A DNA stretch of 16,866 nucleotides, taken from contig DLMW01000059.1 of assembly GCA_002478245.1 (NCBI GenBank), positions 15,466 to 32,331 on the forward strand, given 5' to 3'. A program made the translations under genes and the position numbers. Origin of the DNA: a bacterium UBP18_UBA7526. Its GTDB lineage: Bacteria > UBP18 > UBA7526. Positions 6,326 to 12,771 of this stretch are shown piece by piece (within the stretch, counting starts at the first letter, position 1; each line of letters opens with the position of its first letter). The notes under the pieces were generated by a model. That model was not told the DNA's origin and made no database searches. It saw nothing but the letters and a program-made list of their open reading frames with translations.

Positions 6326-8431
6326 TTATCTTCTATGCTTCTTGGTTCGTGCTTTCTCCCTCAGGGCTGCCTTGCGGGAGAGGTTGATCCTTCCCTGTTC
6401 ATCGATCTCGATGACCTTTACCTCCACCTCCTGGCCTTCTTTTAAGATATCAGTCACACTCCTGACAAAGCCCTCTGCCAACTGGGAGACATGGATGAGG
6501 CCTTCCTTGCCAGGCAGGATCTCAACAAAGGCCCCGAAGTTTAGAATCCTGGTCACTTTACCCTTATATATCTTCCCTACCTCAACCTCCTCTGTGAGAT
6601 AGTTAATCATCTCTAAGGCGGCCTGGGCCTTGGCTTTATCTGGAGAGGAGATGGAGATCTTTCCATCGTCATCGATATCTACCTGGGCCCCAGTCTCCTC
6701 AATGATCCCCTTTATCGTCTTGCCTCTGGGGCCGATGATATCCCCAATCTTCTCTGGCTTTACATAGGTAACGATGATGTGGGGGGCATAGGTAGAGATT
6801 CCCTCCCTTGGCCGGGAGATGGCCTGATTCATCTTATCCAGGATGAAGAGGCGCGTCTTCTTGGCCCTCTCCAGAGCCTCCTTTAGCAAAGGAGCGGTGA
6901 CTCCTTTTGTCTTGATATCTAAGTGGAGGGCGGTAATTCCTTCCTTTGTTCCGGCGATTTTAAAGTCCATATCCCCTAAGGCATCCTCTACCCCTAAGAT
7001 ATCGGTAAGGAGGGCATACTTCTTTCCCTCCATTACTAATCCAATGGCCACCCCAGCCACGGGGGATTTTATAGGGACCCCGGCATCCATCAAAGAGAGG
7101 CTTGCTCCACAGATGCTGGCCATAGAGGAAGAGCCATTGGATTCTAAGATATCAGAGACCACCCTTATGGTATAGGGAAACCTATCACTGGGAGGGATGA
7201 CAGGGAGGAGGGCCTTCTCGGCAAGGGCGCCGTGGCCGATCTCCCTCCTATCTGGACCTCGGGAAGGTTTGGTCTCTCCTACACTAAAGGACGGGAAGTT
7301 GTAGTGGAAGATGAAAGTCTTCCGGAACTCCTTCTCTAAGGCATCGATAATCTGCTCATCCTCTGTGGTTCCCAAGGTGGTGGCCACCAGGGCCTGAGTC
7401 TGCCCCCTGGTGAAAAGAGCGCTTCCATGGGCTCGGGGAAGAACCTTCACCTCGCAGGTTATGGGCCGCATCTCATCTGCTCTTCTTCCGTCCGCCCTAC
7501 GGTTCTCATCTAAGATGGTTCGACGGAGAATCCCCTTCTCTATCTTTTCTAGGACAAATCTGACATCCCTTTCTTTCTCCGGGAATTGGCGCTTGAGGGC
7601 CTCAATGGCCTCCTTCTCTAATTCTCTTAGTACCTCGTCTCTTTCGGTCTTCTTTCTTATCCTATAGGCCTCCTTCAACCGGGAAGTGGATAACTCTCTC
7701 ACCTTCCGCTCTATTTCTTCATTTGGGGTATAGAGGGCGATCTCCCTCTTTGGTTTGCCACAGGATCTGACCAATCTCTCTTGAATCTCAACAATCCTTC
7801 TGATGTATTCTTTTGCTTCTTCTATCCCTTGAAGGATCTTCTCTTCTGAAACCTCACGGGCCTCAACCTCTATGGTCGCCATGGCATCCTTGGTTCCAGC
7901 AACCACCATATCCAGTTTGCTCCTCTCCAATTCCCCATAGGTGGGATTGATAATGAACTCCTCTCCAATCTGCCCCAGGCGCACGGTGCCCACCGGGCCA
8001 TGGAATGGGATATCAGATATAGATAAAGCGGCTGAGGCACCGATTATAGATAGAACCTCTGGGTCGTTCTCCCCATCTGCAGAGAGCACGTTCACGGTAA
8101 TCAGGACCTCATTCCTCAAGCTCTCAGGAAAGAGGGGTCTTAAAGGGCGATCGACCAACCTCCCAGTCAGGATCTCCCAATCCCTTGGTCTTCCTTCCCT
8201 CTTAAAGAAGCCCCCAGGAATCTTTCCCGCAGCATAGGTCTTCTCTCTATAATCCACAGTCAGAGGGAAAAAATCGACATCCTCCCTGGCCTCTTTGGAG
8301 GCCACCACTGCCACCAGGACCACAGTATCCCCGTAGCGTACAGTAACCGCACCATCCGCCTGCTTGGCCATCTTTCCCGTTTCAATGATTAGTTTTCTTC
8401 GGGCAATCTCTAACTCCTCTCTCCTTATCAT
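6326..8431 (-). CDS. pnp: Polyribonucleotide nucleotidyltransferase (PNPase)
   Basis: PNPase degrades RNA 3'-to-5' using phosphate, releasing nucleoside diphosphates, and can also add tails. It acts as a trimer in the cytoplasm. The 701-residue product has the full layout: a first RNase PH domain (about 10-140, with FFKREGRP at 75-82), an all-helical linker (about 145-300), and a second, catalytic RNase PH domain (about 310-545). The catalytic domain holds NGSSSMAS at 432-439 and DALGDMDFK at 483-491. A KH domain (about 553-612, with GPRG at 567-570) and an S1 domain (about 618-688) follow, then a basic tail. The start ATG at 8431 is preceded by GAGGAAGGG, which overlaps the rpsO stop, and the gap to rpsO is only 7 nt. 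The rpsO-pnp pairing is widely conserved. Confidence 0.98.
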   Translation of the reverse strand: MIRREELEIARRKLIIETGKMAKQADGAVTVRYGDTVVLVAVVASKEAREDVDFFPLTVDYREKTYAAGKIPGGFFKREGRPRDWEILTGRLVDRPLRPLFPESLRNEVLITVNVLSADGENDPEVLSIIGASAALSISDIPFHGPVGTVRLGQIGEEFIINPTYGELERSKLDMVVAGTKDAMATIEVEAREVSEEKILQGIEEAKEYIRRIVEIQERLVRSCGKPKREIALYTPNEEIERKVRELSTSRLKEAYRIRKKTERDEVLRELEKEAIEALKRQFPEKERDVRFVLEKIEKGILRRTILDENRRADGRRADEMRPITCEVKVLPRAHGSALFTRGQTQALVATTLGTTEDEQIIDALEKEFRKTFIFHYNFPSFSVGETKPSRGPDRREIGHGALAEKALLPVIPPSDRFPYTIRVVSDILESNGSSSMASICGASLSLMDAGVPIKSPVAGVAIGLVMEGKKYALLTDILGVEDALGDMDFKIAGTKEGITALHLDIKTKGVTAPLLKEALERAKKTRLFILDKMNQAISRPREGISTYAPHIIVTYVKPEKIGDIIGPRGKTIKGIIEETGAQVDIDDDGKISISSPDKAKAQAALEMINYLTEEVEVGKIYKGKVTRILNFGAFVEILPGKEGLIHVSQLAEGFVRSVTDILKEGQEVEVKVIEIDEQGRINLSRKAALREKARTKKHRR

Positions 8432-8438
8432 CCCTTCC

Positions 8439-8708
8439 TCACTTTCTCAAGTCCAGTTCCTGGACGATCTTCTCATATCTCTTCTTGTCCTTACTCTCAA
8501 GGTAGTCCAATTGCCTTCTTCTCTGGCCAACCATCTTTAACAATCCTCTTCGAGAGTGATGATCCTTCTTATGGGTCTCAAGGTGTCTGGTCAAGGAATT
8601 AATCCTCTCTGTCAAAAGGGCGATCTGGACCTCTGGTGAGCCAGTATCCTTCTCCTTCAACCGATACCTACTGATAATCTCCTTCTTCTTCTCCTTCTCT
8701 AAGACCAT
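8439..8708 (-). CDS. rpsO: 30S ribosomal protein S15
   Basis: S15 binds the central domain of 16S rRNA early in 30S assembly. The 89-residue product has the family's exact length and signature, including DTGSPEVQIALLTERI at about 21-36, HKKDHHSRRGLL at about 46-57 and the RRRQLDYL segment near 63-70. The start ATG at 8708 follows a purine-rich stretch (AAAGGCGAAG). Unlike the genes above it in the operon, it has its own good promoter (8776-8803) and a hairpin in its leader. Dual expression, from that promoter and by read-through from ribF, is therefore likely, with pnp following as the second gene of the shorter transcript. Confidence 0.98.
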   Translation of the reverse strand: MVLEKEKKKEIISRYRLKEKDTGSPEVQIALLTERINSLTRHLETHKKDHHSRRGLLKMVGQRRRQLDYLESKDKKRYEKIVQELDLRK

Positions 8709-8729
8709 CTTCGCCTTTCCCCTTTCTTT

Positions 8730-8751
8730 AGACGCGAATTTATTCGCGTCT
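8730..8751 (-). promoter_or_regulatory. Perfect hairpin in the rpsO leader
   Basis: Arms AGACGCGAA (8730-8738) and TTCGCGTCT (8743-8751) form a perfect 9-bp stem with a 4-nt loop. It lies between the rpsO promoter and the rpsO start, 21 nt before the ATG. No U-tract follows, so it is not an intrinsic terminator. S15 often represses its own mRNA through leader structures, and this could be such a site, but it also resembles a common CGCGAAT-rich intergenic repeat. The core TTCGCGT/ACGCGAA recurs singly near 452-457 and near 16582-16588. Confidence 0.55.
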
Positions 8752-8775
8752 TTGCGCTGATTTGCGTTTCTGCTA

Positions 8776-8803
8776 ATTATATCACATGTCAGACGAAATT
8801 CAA
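8776..8803 (-). promoter_or_regulatory. Sigma-70-type promoter for rpsO-pnp
   Basis: On the minus strand TATAAT (8776-8781) is a perfect -10 with an upstream TG giving an extended -10. TTGAAT (8798-8803) is a 4/6 match to the -35, and the spacer is 16 bp. The -35 overlaps the last codons of ribF and the transcript would start about 60 nt before rpsO. Position and match are both good. Confidence 0.75.
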
Positions 8804-9730
8804 AATTTTTCTTGCCTGGGCAATATCTCGCTTTATCTGGGCTTTTAGGGCTTGGGGACTTTTGAAGGCCGTCTCATCACGAATCTTCTCTAAGAAACTG
8901 ACCTTTATATCTTGGCCATAGATTCTTTGATTGAAATCAAGGATATAGGCCTCGATGACCCTTTTCTGTTCCCTTGCTAACCCTTTATGAAAGGTAGGCT
9001 GGGTTCCAATATTTAAGAGCCCATCCCAATCCTTTCCCTCAACTCTTATTCTGCCCACATAGACTCCATCAGAAGGGATTATTTCGTAATGGGGCCTTAT
9101 ATTGGCTGTAGGATAACCCAATTCTTTTCCCCGAGATTCTCCATGAACTACCCGGCCATAGAGGGTATAGGGATAGCCCAGAAGTCTTGAGGCTTTGCTG
9201 ACTTTCCCCCTTCTGATAAGTTCCCTTATGGCTGTGCTGCTTATCACCCTCCTGCCCATCTTTACCGGAGGGATGACCTTGACTCTAAAACCATATTCTC
9301 TACTCTTCTTCTTCAGGAATGCTATATTGCCCTTCGCCCCCCTTCCAAAGGTAAAGTCCTTCCCTACAAACACTTCCTCAATGCCCAATCTAGCGACCAG
9401 AATATCCTTGATGAACTTCTCTGGAGAGAGGGAGGCAAATCCCCTATCAAAATTGGCCAGAATAAGGATATCTACTTCCAGATTCCGGATGAGATCTATC
9501 TTCTCCTCCCTTGGGGTGAGGAGGGGAGGAGACTTTGCTGGGTCAATCGTCTTTAAGGGATGGATATCAAAGGTCAAAACAATTGATCTCTTCTTTAGTC
9601 TTTTTGCCCTTCTCTTTAGGGATTCGATCACCTTTTGATGGCCGAGATGGACGCCATCAAAGGTGCCCAGGGCCAGGATTCCACCCTTATGCCTCTTCTC
9701 CACCCTATCCAGTCCCAGAACAAGTTCCAT
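8789..9730 (-). CDS. ribF: Bifunctional riboflavin kinase / FAD synthetase
   Basis: This enzyme phosphorylates riboflavin to FMN and then adenylylates FMN to FAD. The 313-residue product has an N-terminal nucleotidylyltransferase domain with GTFDGVHLGHQ at 22-32 (the family's HxGH-like site) and ISSTAIR at 162-168. The C-terminal flavokinase domain holds GKELGYPTANI at 200-210 and the usual GVYVGRI and LLNIGTQPTF segments. Length is typical for the bacterial fused form. The start ATG at 9730 has GAGGGG about 12 nt upstream, a rather long spacing. It follows truB in the order known from many bacteria. No FMN riboswitch is visible upstream, only the hairpins described around 9792-9867. Confidence 0.97.
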   Translation of the reverse strand: MELVLGLDRVEKRHKGGILALGTFDGVHLGHQKVIESLKRRAKRLKKRSIVLTFDIHPLKTIDPAKSPPLLTPREEKIDLIRNLEVDILILANFDRGFASLSPEKFIKDILVARLGIEEVFVGKDFTFGRGAKGNIAFLKKKSREYGFRVKVIPPVKMGRRVISSTAIRELIRRGKVSKASRLLGYPYTLYGRVVHGESRGKELGYPTANIRPHYEIIPSDGVYVGRIRVEGKDWDGLLNIGTQPTFHKGLAREQKRVIEAYILDFNQRIYGQDIKVSFLEKIRDETAFKSPQALKAQIKRDIAQARKILNFV

Positions 9731-9791
9731 TCCAAGATATCCCCTCTGGCGTTCGCTTCGCTCACTGTCACCCCGTTAGATGTCGCTTCTA

Positions 9792-9867
9792 ATAAAACTA
9801 TGATTAGTGAAGGTTTTATCGGTGTAATCAAGTATCGGATTGAAAACCCGATACTTCTAACCGATAA
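9792..9867 (-). promoter_or_regulatory. Nested and mutually exclusive hairpins between truB and ribF
   Basis: Around the truB stop an inner perfect 9-bp stem (9830-9838 with 9848-9856, arms AAGTATCGG/CCGATACTT) is enclosed by an outer perfect 8-bp stem (9816-9823 with 9860-9867, arms TTATCGGT/ACCGATAA). A third stem, ATAAAAC (9792-9798) with GTTTTAT (9813-9819), shares bases 9816-9819 with the outer stem, so the two cannot form together. No clear U-tract follows any of them. This may be a simple 3' stability structure for truB or a switch affecting ribF read-through. The remaining leader (9731-9791) holds no other clear element. Confidence 0.5.
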
Positions 9868-10774
9868 CCCTCACTGGTCTGAAGGCTATAGCCTCTTCCT
9901 CTATCCCTTTTAAATCCCCAATATCGAATAAAGCTTGGGCAACTGCTAAGAGCGATTCTTTAGAATTATGGACCCGGACCAAGGCCTCTCTCTTGATAGG
10001 TAAAGAAAGCTCTAGTATCCCAGAGGTCTCTATCGGTCCTCCATTAAGAACAGATTCTCTTGCCTTCTCTTCCACCTTCACTATTGGTAGGTGGGCTAGG
10101 GCTTTATCCCTACTTATAAGAATGGCCTCAAGGTCAGGCATCCTCTTCAACTCTTCCAGAAGGTAGCTTTCTTCCAGAGTAAAGATGCCCGATCTGGTGC
10201 GCACAAGATCCGCAAGGCAGGCCCCAGGACCCAGGGCTTTTCCCATATCATGGCAGAGGGTTCTAATGTAGGTTCCTCTCGAACAACTCACTTCAAAGGC
10301 GATATCTGGCGGTTGGATTCTTAAGAGTTTGAGGTTATAGACTTCAACCTCCCTCTTTGGCCTTTCTATTCTCTTCCCTTCCCAGGCCAATCTATAGAGC
10401 CTCTTCCCCTTCACCCTCACTGCCGAGACCATGGGTGGAATCTGTTCTATTTTTCCTAAAAAATTCTTGAAGACTTCCCTTACCTTCTCTCCTGAAACAC
10501 TAATCGCTTCACTCTTCGCAATTATTTTGCCGGTCATATCCTGGGTATCAGTAGTGATCCCCAACCTCATGGTTGCCTGATACTCTTTACTCTTCTCTAG
10601 GAATTGGATTACCTTGGTTGCCTTACCGATAGCGATGGGAAGGACACCCGTGGCCTCGGGATCTAGGGTTCCGGTATGTCCCACCTTCTCCCCAGGGACT
10701 AATCTCCTTATCTCATCTACCACATCGTGAGAGGTCATGCCCGCAGGCTTGTTGACATTCAAGAATCCATCCAT
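9857..10774 (-). CDS. truB: tRNA pseudouridine(55) synthase
   Basis: TruB converts U55 in the T-loop of tRNAs to pseudouridine. The 305-residue product begins MDGFLNVNKPAGMTSHDVV and carries the catalytic motif GHTGTLDPEATGVLPIAIG with the nucleophile D38. The RNA-contact segments SCSRGTYIRTL and GACLADLVRTRSG follow in family order. A small C-terminal PUA-like domain ends the protein. Length is normal. The ribosome-binding site is poor (only GAG about 7 nt before the ATG). The 105-nt gap to nrnA upstream (10775-10879) holds only low-information sequence and no promoter I trust, so expression is probably by read-through. Confidence 0.97.
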   Translation of the reverse strand: MDGFLNVNKPAGMTSHDVVDEIRRLVPGEKVGHTGTLDPEATGVLPIAIGKATKVIQFLEKSKEYQATMRLGITTDTQDMTGKIIAKSEAISVSGEKVREVFKNFLGKIEQIPPMVSAVRVKGKRLYRLAWEGKRIERPKREVEVYNLKLLRIQPPDIAFEVSCSRGTYIRTLCHDMGKALGPGACLADLVRTRSGIFTLEESYLLEELKRMPDLEAILISRDKALAHLPIVKVEEKARESVLNGGPIETSGILELSLPIKREALVRVHNSKESLLAVAQALFDIGDLKGIEEEAIAFRPVRVIG

Positions 10775-10879
10775 TTTAATCTCGTTATATGGGGAAGGGT
10801 TGCTTAATTCATATAGGAATAATGGTGAGTTATGGGTTATGAGTCGGATCGTTTGGCGGCAACCAGTAATTTACAGAGT

Positions 10880-11857
10880 TTAGTCTTTTAGCTGTTTCTC
10901 TACTTCAGCCAGCACCTTCTCCTTCACCTCCTTCAAATTCCCCTCTATGGTGCAGGCAGAGGCGTGAAGATGACCGCCACCCCCAAAGACTCTGGCTAAC
11001 TTATCGGCATCGATCCTCTCCTTTGAGCGAAAACTGACCTTTATCTTATCCCGGACAAGCTCCGTAAATAAAATGGCCACCTCATTCCCTTTCACGGAAC
11101 GAACATGATCGATAAAGTTCTCAGTCTCCGCCCTGGCGGCCCCGCTCTTTTTAAACATCTCATCAGTAATGGTCATCCAGACTATTCGGCCATCCTCACT
11201 CCTCTCCAGGGTATCCAAAGTCAGGCTCAGTAGCTTTAGGGCAGCGGGGGGTTGGGTCTCGTATATTTGACGGGTGATCTGGGCGGGCTTTAAATTCCCA
11301 ATCTCCATAAGGTGAGCCACAATCTCATGGGTGTGAAATGTAGTATTCGACTGTCCGAAAGAACCGGTATCTGTCAGGATGCCCACATAGAGGCATAGGG
11401 CGATCTCATCATCTATTCTAAAATCCATTACCTTTGTTAATTCATAGATCTGTTCCCCGCAAGCAGAGGCCCGAGTGTCAACATAATTATACTTTCCAAA
11501 CCCTTCGTTTCCCAGATGGTGATCGATATTTACAATGACCTTTGCTCTTTTGATTATCTCTGCCGTGCTCTCTAGGCGGGAAAGCTCCGGACTATCCAAA
11601 ACGAGGGCCACATCAAACTCCCTATCCTTCGGCAATTCTTGCTTGATACTCTCCCTCCCGGGAAGAAAGTCATAGGTTTTGGGAACCGGATCGTGATTGA
11701 CAATGATTACTTCCTTTCCCAATCTCTCCAGTATCCTCTTTAAGGCCAGTTGGGAACCGATAGAGTCCCCATCCGGCCGGATGTGGGAAGTAAGGAAGAA
11801 ACTCTTACTCCCCTTGATAACCTTAGCGACCTCTCTTATTTCTCCTAAATGCATCAT
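10880..11857 (-). CDS. nrnA: DHH/DHHA1 phosphoesterase, nanoRNase / pAp phosphatase
   Basis: NrnA-type enzymes degrade very short RNAs (2-5 nt) and dephosphorylate 3'-phosphoadenosine-5'-phosphate. The 325-residue product shows the DHH metal-binding set: SHIRPDGDSIGS at 24-35, an aspartate at D88 (VLDSP), NIDHH at 110-114 and LTDTGSF at 161-167. The C-terminal DHHA1 domain has FGGGGHLHASA at 291-301, which binds substrate. The start ATG at 11857 overlaps the rbfA stop (ATGA), implying translational coupling. A second ATG follows immediately. The rbfA-nrnA-truB order is a standard arrangement. Confidence 0.95.
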   Translation of the reverse strand: MMHLGEIREVAKVIKGSKSFFLTSHIRPDGDSIGSQLALKRILERLGKEVIIVNHDPVPKTYDFLPGRESIKQELPKDREFDVALVLDSPELSRLESTAEIIKRAKVIVNIDHHLGNEGFGKYNYVDTRASACGEQIYELTKVMDFRIDDEIALCLYVGILTDTGSFGQSNTTFHTHEIVAHLMEIGNLKPAQITRQIYETQPPAALKLLSLTLDTLERSEDGRIVWMTITDEMFKKSGAARAETENFIDHVRSVKGNEVAILFTELVRDKIKVSFRSKERIDADKLARVFGGGGHLHASACTIEGNLKEVKEKVLAEVEKQLKD

Positions 11858-12210
11858 TTACGGGATTTGCCTTCCTCTTTGATTTTTTTCAACACTTCCT
11901 CTATACGTGCTCCGCGCTCTACAGATTCATCGAATCTAAACTCGATCTCTGGAGTAAACTTTAACCTTATTCTCTGGCCGACCTCCCGGCGAATGAATCC
12001 CTTGGCATGCTCTAAGCCTTCAAGTGTCGGTGCCTTCTCTTCTTCTTTTAAAACAGTAATGAATATCTTGGCATAGCGCAGGTTATCAGTAACCTCTACC
12101 CCAGTAATAGTAACGAATCCGATGCGCGGGTCTTTTAATTCTCTCTGGATGATCTTTGAGATCTCTTCCTGAATGAGCCTGCCTGCCCGCCGGGCTCTTC
12201 TACGCACCAT
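11854..12210 (-). CDS. rbfA: 30S ribosome-binding factor A
   Basis: RbfA binds immature 30S subunits and helps process and fold the 5' end of 16S rRNA. It is also known for cold adaptation. The 118-residue product opens with the basic MVRRRARRAGRLIQEEIS and contains LKDPRIGFVTITGVEVT at about 26-42 and LRYAKIFITV near 44-53, all family hallmarks of a KH-type fold. Length is typical. GGGAG about 8 nt upstream supports the ATG at 12210. Unusually, a gap of 279 nt holding a gene remnant separates it from ylxP, while its stop overlaps the nrnA start. Confidence 0.97.
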   Translation of the reverse strand: MVRRRARRAGRLIQEEISKIIQRELKDPRIGFVTITGVEVTDNLRYAKIFITVLKEEEKAPTLEGLEHAKGFIRREVGQRIRLKFTPEIEFRFDESVERGARIEEVLKKIKEEGKSRK

Positions 12211-12226
12211 AGTTCATTCTCCCAAT

Positions 12227-12446
12227 TCATTTATCTTTTGCTTCAGCTATTTTAGCTACTTTTGTTTTATCAGAGAATCTGTCAATTATTTCCCGATACG
12301 TTTCTTTTGCCTTCTCTATCTTTCCCAATTTTTCTCAAACACTTTGCAATCTGATATTCCAGGATTGCTTTTTCCTATCCTTCCAATCTATGTGAATAGA
12401 TCCATCCTATGACGTCATCAACCCATTTATTTGTTAATAGCTTCAT
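12227..12446 (-). pseudogene. Fragment of a TPR-like protein, frameshifted
   Basis: Between ylxP and rbfA the minus strand reads like the C-terminal end of a tetratricopeptide-repeat protein. From an ATG at 12446 one frame gives a short tryptophan-containing segment, then a stop at 12377-12375, then EKAILEYQIAKCLRKIGK. After a single extra base near 12320 the next frame continues KAKETYREIIDRF and runs to a TGA at 12227-12229. The two pieces together fit one helix-turn-helix TPR unit. One in-frame stop and one frameshift make it non-functional as read, and no N-terminal part is present. The TPR assignment is from pattern only. The stretch 12447-12489 holds nothing recognisable. Confidence 0.45.
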
Positions 12447-12489
12447 ATCTTATTTCCTATTTCCCACCCCCTTTTACTGTTTACTCACT

Positions 12490-12771
12490 TCAGATGATCT
12501 CTATCTCATAATCTGTAAGAGAGATATTTTTATTCTGCTCTATAAAATTAATTACTTTAGAGAGAAGGCGATTCGCCTCTCGCCTATCATTCGCCACACA
12601 GGCCAAGCCCAAAGTAGCCCTCTGCCAGAGATCCTGTTTTTCTACCTCAGCAATGGAGACGCCAAATCTATTCCTTACCCTCTCCTTTATACTTTTGATT
12701 ATCTGTCTCTTTCCTTTCAGGGAATTCACTCCTGGGATATGTAACTCCATCCGTGCTACCCCAACTATCAT
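12490..12771 (-). CDS. ylxP: YlxP/DUF503 family protein
   Basis: The 93-residue product begins MIVGVARMELHIPG and contains NSLKGKRQIIKSIKERVRNRF at about 16-36, the hallmark of the DUF503 family. This family is encoded between infB and rbfA in many bacteria. Its biochemical role is poorly defined, and a part in ribosome maturation is inferred from its neighbours. The start ATG overlaps the infB stop (ATGA). Length is normal for the family. Confidence 0.93.
   Translation of the reverse strand: MIVGVARMELHIPGVNSLKGKRQIIKSIKERVRNRFGVSIAEVEKQDLWQRATLGLACVANDRREANRLLSKVINFIEQNKNISLTDYEIEII

Noticed and set aside
6148..6387. Plus-strand reading frame of 79 codons across the pnp-uppP gap
   Set aside because: It runs into the pnp 3' end in antisense, has no ribosome-binding site, has a composition unlike the real genes, and covers the inverted repeat.
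9195..9638. Plus-strand reading frame of 147 codons over ribF
   Set aside because: It lies wholly antisense within the conserved ribF domains and shows no recognisable motif.
9731..9856. FMN riboswitch upstream of ribF
   Set aside because: The gap is 126 nt and lacks the conserved multi-helix RFN sequence boxes. Only simple stems are present.
10815..10845. Near-tandem GTTATGGGTTATGAG text in the nrnA-truB gap
   Set aside because: Only about two imperfect units. It looks like low-information intergenic filler, and not an array or CRISPR.
12409..12744. Plus-strand reading frame of 111 codons over ylxP
   Set aside because: It is antisense to the conserved ylxP gene and rich in Phe/Tyr/Leu/Ser as expected from the reverse of a purine-rich gene. 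No family resemblance.
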